In this document: one piece after another, positions 6,044-10,426 of the stretch | Layout: the number at the start of each line of letters is the position of its first letter | How positions within the stretch are numbered: position 1 is the first letter of the stretch | DNA from: JAVWIF01 sp036639635 | GTDB lineage: Bacteria; Bacillota_I; Bacilli_A; Erysipelotrichales; Erysipelotrichaceae | Direction: 5' to 3' | Assembly: GCA_036639635.1 (NCBI GenBank) | Contig: JAVWIF010000060.1 | Coordinates: forward strand, 1-10,426 | DNA: 10,426 nt | Program-made: the position numbers and the translations under genes | The notes under the pieces: generated by a model | Seen by the model: only the letters and a program-made list of their open reading frames with translations | Told to the model about the DNA's origin: nothing | Databases searched by the model: none

Positions 6044-7264
6044 ATGGAAAACTTTAAGTTAGAAACAAATGAAAAATATATTATTGGTGTCAGTGGAGGT
6101 CCAGACTCTATGGCACTTTTAAATATGTGTAGAGAACAAGGGATACGAGTGATTGTTGTTCATATGAATTATCAGAAAAGAGTGAGTGCGCAGCGAGATA
6201 TGGATATTGTTCAAGCGTATTGTGAAAGATATGATATACCTTTTGAATGTCGAAAACAAAACAAAGTATGCAAGGGGAATTTTCAAGCATTTGCTCGAGA
6301 AGAACGTTATGCATTTTATAAAGAGATATTAGAAAAGTATCAGGCGAAGGGTGTACTATTAGCTCATCATTTAGATGATCATTTAGAAACTTATCTTATG
6401 CAAAAACAACGTCATAGTATAGGCGAATATTTAGGTATTCAAGAAGAAACAAGAATTATGGGTTGTTTGATTATTCGTGTATTACTAGATCAAACAAAAG
6501 CTGAATTAGAAGCATATTGTTATGAAAAAAGTGTTCCTTTTGGAGTTGATGAAAGTAATTTAAGTAATGATTATACAAGAAATAAGATACGACACACGAT
6601 CATTGACCAGATGAGTATGAAGGAAAAACAAGTATTAAAAGCTAAGATAGAAGAAGAAAATGCAGCATTAAAAGTGCAACGTGAAGGCGCTAAACGCTTT
6701 TTAGAAAGCTGGGATAACAGTATAGCAGATTTACAAAAGTTATCACTAGATAAACTAGAACAAGTGTTGGTACAATATATTAAACGAGAATGTAACTGTT
6801 ATCTTTCTTATGCTCAGATTAAAGAGTTACGTGAACTCATATTACATAGTGCACATAAATGGACAAAAGATATTAAAACAACGTATGATATCTATAGCGA
6901 ATATGGAAAACTTTGTATAGATACAAAAGCAAAGATATCATATGCGTATACATATGATAAGGTGGAGGTAACACAGACGCCATACTTTGCAATTTCGTTA
7001 ACAGGAGATTCAACAAGTGCGCTTAGCTTACAGTCAAGTGATTATCCAATAACGATAAGAAATGTAAGAGAAAACGATGAAATACGCTTACGCTTTGGGA
7101 AGAAAAAGATTAATCGATGGTTCATTGATCGCAAAATTCCCAAAAAAGAACGAAAAAGTTGGCCAGTTGTTGTGAATGCTGTGGGAAATGTTATTTTAGT
7201 ACCGAAAATAGGGTGCGATATTGAACATTTTTCTAACAATCCAACACTATTTGTGTTAAAATAG
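6044..7264 (+). CDS. tilS: tRNA(Ile)-lysidine synthase
   Basis: TilS uses ATP and lysine to convert cytidine 34 of the CAU-anticodon tRNA-Ile to lysidine, so that it reads AUA as isoleucine. It is essential and cytoplasmic. The 406-residue product has the PP-loop ATP site SGGPDS (17-22), HHLDDHLET (108-116) and TRNKIRH (178-184), characteristic of the N-terminal catalytic domain. The C-terminal tRNA-binding domain follows after a helical linker, with VRENDEIRLRFGKKKINRW at about 338-356. ATG 6044 fits the family start just before the PP-loop. A TTG at 6029 would add five residues but lies inside the promoter and has no ribosome site. The gene probably has no 5' leader. hpt begins 28 nt after the stop with its own strong ribosome site, so tilS, hpt and ftsH form a likely operon. 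Confidence 0.95.
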   Translation: MENFKLETNEKYIIGVSGGPDSMALLNMCREQGIRVIVVHMNYQKRVSAQRDMDIVQAYCERYDIPFECRKQNKVCKGNFQAFAREERYAFYKEILEKYQAKGVLLAHHLDDHLETYLMQKQRHSIGEYLGIQEETRIMGCLIIRVLLDQTKAELEAYCYEKSVPFGVDESNLSNDYTRNKIRHTIIDQMSMKEKQVLKAKIEEENAALKVQREGAKRFLESWDNSIADLQKLSLDKLEQVLVQYIKRECNCYLSYAQIKELRELILHSAHKWTKDIKTTYDIYSEYGKLCIDTKAKISYAYTYDKVEVTQTPYFAISLTGDSTSALSLQSSDYPITIRNVRENDEIRLRFGKKKINRWFIDRKIPKKERKSWPVVVNAVGNVILVPKIGCDIEHFSNNPTLFVLK

Positions 7265-7292
7265 ATTATAGCTGTATTTAGGAGGATTTAGT

Positions 7293-7832
7293 ATGTACGA
7301 TGTAGTAGAAAAAGTACTCGTAACACAAGAGGAAATTGTCGCTAGATGTAAAGAATTAGGAAAGCAGATAACACAAGATTACAAAGAAAAAGGTGAAGTA
7401 CCTTTATTAGTAGCATTATTAAAAGGAAGTGTTCCTTTTTTAGCAGAAATTATTAAACATATCGATTTAGAAATCGAATTTGATTTTATGGATGTTTCAA
7501 GTTATCAAGGAACGCGTTCGATAGGTGATATAAAAATTGTTAAGGATTTAGATTGTTCTGTAAAAGATGTATCAATTCTATTAGTAGAAGATATTGTGGA
7601 TACAGGAAGAACTTTAAAAGAAGTAACTCGACTATTAAAAAATAAAGGAGCAAAAGAAGTAAAAGTTGTCTCCTTGCTAGATAAACCAGAGTGTCGCGTG
7701 GCAGATATTAAACCAGAATATATAGGATTTCGAATTCCTAATGAATTTGTTATCGGATTTGGTTTAGACTATAATCAGAAGTACCGTAATTATCCATTTG
7801 TAGGCGTATTAAAACCTGAAATATATGAATAA
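7293..7832 (+). CDS. hpt: Hypoxanthine phosphoribosyltransferase
   Basis: The 179-residue enzyme salvages hypoxanthine and guanine by transferring phosphoribose from PRPP to give IMP and GMP. The length is typical of bacterial forms. LKGS (43-46) forms the PPi loop, SSYQG (69-73) lies on the flexible active-site loop, and VEDIVDTGRT (98-107) is the PRPP-binding motif with its paired acidic residues. VIGFGLDYNQKYRN (153-166) is the family's C-terminal signature next to the purine pocket. AGGAGG (7280-7285) precedes the ATG by 7 nt. Only 28 nt separate it from tilS and 20 nt from ftsH, a neighbourhood common in Firmicutes. In B. subtilis, TilS and HprT have been reported to act together on ftsH expression. 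Confidence 0.96.
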   Translation: MYDVVEKVLVTQEEIVARCKELGKQITQDYKEKGEVPLLVALLKGSVPFLAEIIKHIDLEIEFDFMDVSSYQGTRSIGDIKIVKDLDCSVKDVSILLVEDIVDTGRTLKEVTRLLKNKGAKEVKVVSLLDKPECRVADIKPEYIGFRIPNEFVIGFGLDYNQKYRNYPFVGVLKPEIYE

Positions 7833-7852
7833 GAAAAAGGAGGGTGAATCTT

Positions 7853-9883
7853 ATGAACAGTAAGAAAATTGTAAGCTATCTACCTTATGTTGCTGTTATT
7901 GGAATGATGTTGCTATTACTTTCATCTAGTCTTGGAGGCTCTACAAAAAGCTTCAACTACAATGAATTTATGGCAAAATCAGAAGAAATGGAATTTAAAA
8001 AAGTTGACATGGCTATGGGGAACACTGTAATTGATGTTACAGGTACCTATGTAGAAAAAGGAAAAGATACTGCGTTTGTTGTTCGTGTACCATTTACAGA
8101 GGACAATGTAAAAGAGTTAACAACAATTTTTAAGAAAGATGAAAAAGTTAAATTAGAAATAAGCGATCCAAATAAAGAAAGTTTATTTGTAAAGTTTTTA
8201 ATGAATGTATTCCCATTCATCTTAATTGCTGGTGTTGCATTCTTTATGTTTTCTAAAATGAATTCAGGAGGCAACAACAAAGCCTTTGAATTTAGTAAAT
8301 CAAAAGCAAAAATTGAAGGCAATATCAAAGTACGCTTTAAAGATGTTGCTGGTTGTGATGAAGAAAAAGAAGAAGTAAAAGAGATTATCGATTATCTTAA
8401 AGACTCTAAACGATTTACAGATATGGGCGCACGTATTCCTAAGGGAATGCTAATGGTAGGTCCTCCAGGTACTGGTAAGACACTACTAGCAAAAGCCGTA
8501 GCTGGAGAAGCTGATGTACCATTCTTCTCTATTAGTGGATCAGACTTCGTAGAAATGTTTGTAGGTACTGGGGCAAGTCGTGTACGTGATATGTTTAAAA
8601 AAGCGCAACAGACTGCACCTTGTATTGTATTTATTGATGAAATTGATGCTGTTGGTAGACAACGTGGAGCTGGTATGGGTGGAGGAAACGATGAACGTGA
8701 ACAAACACTTAACCAGTTATTAGTTGAAATGGATGGTATGGGTGAAAATAAGGGAATCGTTATTATTGCTGCTACAAACCGACCAGATGTATTAGACCCA
8801 GCATTGTTACGTAGTGGACGTTTCGATCGTCAGATAACAGTAAGTTTACCAGACAAACGAGGACGTTTTGAAATATTAAAAGTTCATGCAAGAAACAAGA
8901 AATTATCCGATGGACTTAATTTAGAATCATTAGCAAAACGCACACCAGGTTTTTCAGGAGCAGACTTAGAGAATGTATTAAATGAAGGTGCTATCTTAGC
9001 AGTTCGTGATCATCGTAAGACAATTACGATGGATGACTTAGATGAAGCAATTGACCGTGTTATGATGGGACCTGCTAAAAAATCTAAGAAATACACTGAT
9101 AAAGAAAAACGTTTAGTTGCTTATCATGAAGCAGGACATGCTGTTTTAGGCTTAAAACTAGAAGATGCTGATAAAGTAGAAAAAGTAACGATTATTCCAC
9201 GTGGAGATGCTGGTGGATATAACTTGATGACGCCAAAAGAAGAAAAATTATTCCCTACAAAAGCTGACTTTATGGCACAGATTACCGGTTTAATGGGTGG
9301 TCGTGTAGCAGAAGAAGTTATGTTTGATGAAGTATCTGCAGGAGCAAGTAATGATATTCAAAAGGCTACTAAGATTGCGAAAGCAATGGTAAGAAGTTGG
9401 GGAATGTCAAGTCTTGGACCTATTCAATATGATGATGGTTCCGGAAATGTATTCTTAGGAAGAGATTACGGAAGTGGTAGTAATTATTCTGGCGAAATTG
9501 CTTATGAAATAGATAAAGAGATTCGTAAGATTATTAATGATTGTTTTGATAAAGCAAAAACAATTATTGAAGCTAATAAAGATTTATTAACATTGATTGC
9601 GGATAACTTGATAGAAGAAGAAACACTTACAAGTGAACAAATCAATAACTTAATGAACTTTGGTGCTTTAAAATCACCTGAAGAAATTAAGAAAGCTGCA
9701 GAAGCAAAAATAATTGCTGAGGAAGCTGCTAAAAAATTAGCAGATGAAAAAGCAGCTAGAATACTTGCAGGAGTTGAAGAACCTATAGATGAAACGGCTC
9801 CAAAAACTGATCAAAAAATAGATTTTGATGATGCTTTAAAAGAATTAACAAAGAATGATGATTACGATGAGAATAAAGAATAG
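7853..9883 (+). CDS. ftsH: ATP-dependent membrane zinc metalloprotease FtsH
   Basis: FtsH is a hexameric AAA+ protease of the cytoplasmic membrane that unfolds and degrades misfolded membrane proteins and short-lived regulators. The 676 residues begin with a membrane segment (about 9-27), an extracytoplasmic domain (about 30-112) and a second membrane segment (about 114-134). The AAA+ domain has Walker A GPPGTGKT (203-210), Walker B IVFIDEID (258-265) and the second region of homology with arginines at LRSGRFDR (319-326). The zinc site is HEAGH (425-429) with Asp501 as the likely third ligand. The tail from about 612 is charged: first lysine- and alanine-rich, then acidic. The start at 7853 follows from AGGAGG (7838-7843) 9 nt upstream, since the GTG at 7844 directly abuts that site. 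The stop codon lies inside a terminator-like hairpin. Confidence 0.98.
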   Translation: MNSKKIVSYLPYVAVIGMMLLLLSSSLGGSTKSFNYNEFMAKSEEMEFKKVDMAMGNTVIDVTGTYVEKGKDTAFVVRVPFTEDNVKELTTIFKKDEKVKLEISDPNKESLFVKFLMNVFPFILIAGVAFFMFSKMNSGGNNKAFEFSKSKAKIEGNIKVRFKDVAGCDEEKEEVKEIIDYLKDSKRFTDMGARIPKGMLMVGPPGTGKTLLAKAVAGEADVPFFSISGSDFVEMFVGTGASRVRDMFKKAQQTAPCIVFIDEIDAVGRQRGAGMGGGNDEREQTLNQLLVEMDGMGENKGIVIIAATNRPDVLDPALLRSGRFDRQITVSLPDKRGRFEILKVHARNKKLSDGLNLESLAKRTPGFSGADLENVLNEGAILAVRDHRKTITMDDLDEAIDRVMMGPAKKSKKYTDKEKRLVAYHEAGHAVLGLKLEDADKVEKVTIIPRGDAGGYNLMTPKEEKLFPTKADFMAQITGLMGGRVAEEVMFDEVSAGASNDIQKATKIAKAMVRSWGMSSLGPIQYDDGSGNVFLGRDYGSGSNYSGEIAYEIDKEIRKIINDCFDKAKTIIEANKDLLTLIADNLIEEETLTSEQINNLMNFGALKSPEEIKKAAEAKIIAEEAAKKLADEKAARILAGVEEPIDETAPKTDQKIDFDDALKELTKNDDYDENKE

Positions 9884-9903
9884 AGGCGAATAGCCTCTAT
9901 TTT
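9879..9903 (+). terminator. Hairpin overlapping the ftsH stop codon
   Basis: AATAGAGGC (9879-9887) pairs perfectly with GCCTCTATT (9893-9901) around a 5-nt loop, and the TAG stop (9881-9883) is inside the 5' arm. Only a short T-rich run follows, so termination may be incomplete. Some read-through into the next gene is likely, since no clear promoter lies in the 34 nt between. Confidence 0.65.
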
Positions 9904-9937
9904 AGATGGTAAAGCATATACGAAAAGAGGATTTGTT

Positions 9938-10399
9938 ATGAAACAAAAACAACCTTGGACAAAAGAATATATCTCAAAGCTAACAGTATTTGGAATACCA
10001 TTCATACATATTCATATAGGAAGACAAGCAAAAGCATTAGGTATTATAGCGATAGGAAACCGTGCTATTGGTGTAATTTCGATTGGTTTTATAAGCGCTG
10101 GTGTAATAAGTGTTGGACTTCTATCACTTGGTCTATTTGTATCTATAGGATTGTTAGCACTTGGCACGTATGCAATAGGTTTTTTAGCAATTGGGTATGC
10201 AAGTATTGGTATTATTGCAATTGGTATGTATAGTGTTGGTTGTTTAGCGATTGGCTTTGATTTAGGAATTGGAATGCTTGCTTATGGAGAACGTGCTATC
10301 GGAAATAGTGCCTTTGGAAATCAAGTCTATTCTAGTTTGCATGAAGTTCCTATGGAACATCTTCCTTATATTATTCGTTTACTTATTCATGCCTTATAA
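9938..10399 (+). CDS. Glycine pentad-repeat protein of unknown function
   Basis: The 153-residue product begins with a short polar head (MKQKQPWTKEY) and FGIPFIHIHIG (18-28), then consists of a five-residue repeat of the form [IVLAYF]-G-x-x-[AS]. Nineteen glycines occur at strict five-residue spacing in three blocks (35-65, 71-106, 112-127), with one extra residue inserted at each junction. A polar tail of about 25 residues follows. The layout recalls a widespread but, to my knowledge, uncharacterised group of bacterial proteins with a GxPxxHI head before AIG-type repeats. Period five does not suit a GxxxG membrane helix and suggests a beta-solenoid like the pentapeptide-repeat fold, though the strong hydrophobicity suggests membrane contact. 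AAAAGAGG (9923-9930) lies 7 nt before the ATG. A terminator follows. No function can be assigned. Confidence 0.8.
   Translation: MKQKQPWTKEYISKLTVFGIPFIHIHIGRQAKALGIIAIGNRAIGVISIGFISAGVISVGLLSLGLFVSIGLLALGTYAIGFLAIGYASIGIIAIGMYSVGCLAIGFDLGIGMLAYGERAIGNSAFGNQVYSSLHEVPMEHLPYIIRLLIHAL
10040..10318 (+). repeat. Coding 15-bp period (glycine pentads)
   Basis: Codons 35-127 of the last gene repeat with a 15-bp period centred on an ATT-GGT/GGA or similar pair. The copies have diverged, with Ile, Val, Leu, Ala, Tyr or Phe before glycine. Two 3-bp insertions shift the phase after the glycines at residues 65 and 106. Divergence at synonymous sites argues for an old, selected repeat and against recent slippage. 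Confidence 0.8.
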
Positions 10400-10425
10400 A
10401 GTTAGGAAAGTATCCTAGCTTTTTT
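10399..10425 (+). terminator. Terminator after the pentad-repeat gene
   Basis: AAGTTAGGA (10399-10407) pairs with TCCTAGCTT (10413-10421) with one G-T wobble and a 5-nt loop, running into six T residues (10420-10425). The hairpin starts on the last base of the stop codon. Confidence 0.85.
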
Positions 10426-10426
10426 A

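Noticed and set aside
7844..7852. GTG start for ftsH
   Set aside because: It directly abuts AGGAGG with no spacing, and ATG 7853 is 9 nt from the site.
8047..8328. Minus-strand ORF of 93 codons inside ftsH
   Set aside because: It is a shadow of the ftsH coding frame, with no start signal or family resemblance.
10040..10318. CRISPR-like or tandem non-coding repeat
   Set aside because: The 15-bp period is codon-based, diverged at third positions, has no spacers, and lies in one intact reading frame.

Overview
This AT-rich window looks like the chromosome of a low-GC, endospore-forming Firmicute. The evidence is a spoIIE gene, a spoIIE-tilS-hpt-ftsH gene order typical of Firmicutes, strong AGGAGG-type ribosome sites, and short intergenic hairpins with T-tracts. 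The short SpoIIE and the general look of the proteins fit Erysipelotrichia or a close relative. That placement is an inference from memory, not from a search. All supported genes lie on the + strand.

Layout. Positions 3-185 hold the 3' end of an unrecognised gene, followed by a 368-nt gene-free stretch with several inverted repeats. An oxidative-stress cluster comes next: a monofunctional haem catalase (katA, 554-2062), a multi-pass membrane protein of unknown role that starts 4 nt after it (2067-2744), and a PerR-type Fur-family regulator (2803-3165) with a strong terminator. A TAAGAA-TAG-TTCTTA palindrome sits exactly at the predicted katA transcription start, so the nearby regulator may control the catalase. 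A stand-alone PemK/MazF-like protein (3321-3890) follows, without a visible antitoxin.

The second half is a core chromosomal block. spoIIE (4144-6000) has a promoter with a 21-bp spacer and tandem TGAC repeats, resembling the Spo0A-activated class. Only 43 bp separate spoIIE from tilS, and they hold a terminator hairpin overlapped by a near-consensus sigma-A promoter. The predicted start site of that promoter is the A of the tilS ATG, so tilS mRNA is probably leaderless. tilS, hpt and ftsH are closely spaced and probably cotranscribed. They encode tRNA-Ile lysidine synthase, hypoxanthine phosphoribosyltransferase and the membrane AAA+ protease. The ftsH stop codon lies inside a perfect 9-bp hairpin. 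The window ends with a 153-aa protein built on a strict five-residue glycine repeat and a final terminator.

The most interesting points are the terminator/promoter overlap with a leaderless tilS, the glycine pentad repeat protein, the unknown membrane protein tied to catalase, and the spoIIE promoter. No CRISPR array, insertion sequence, rRNA or tRNA was seen, and no clearly new multi-gene system was found.
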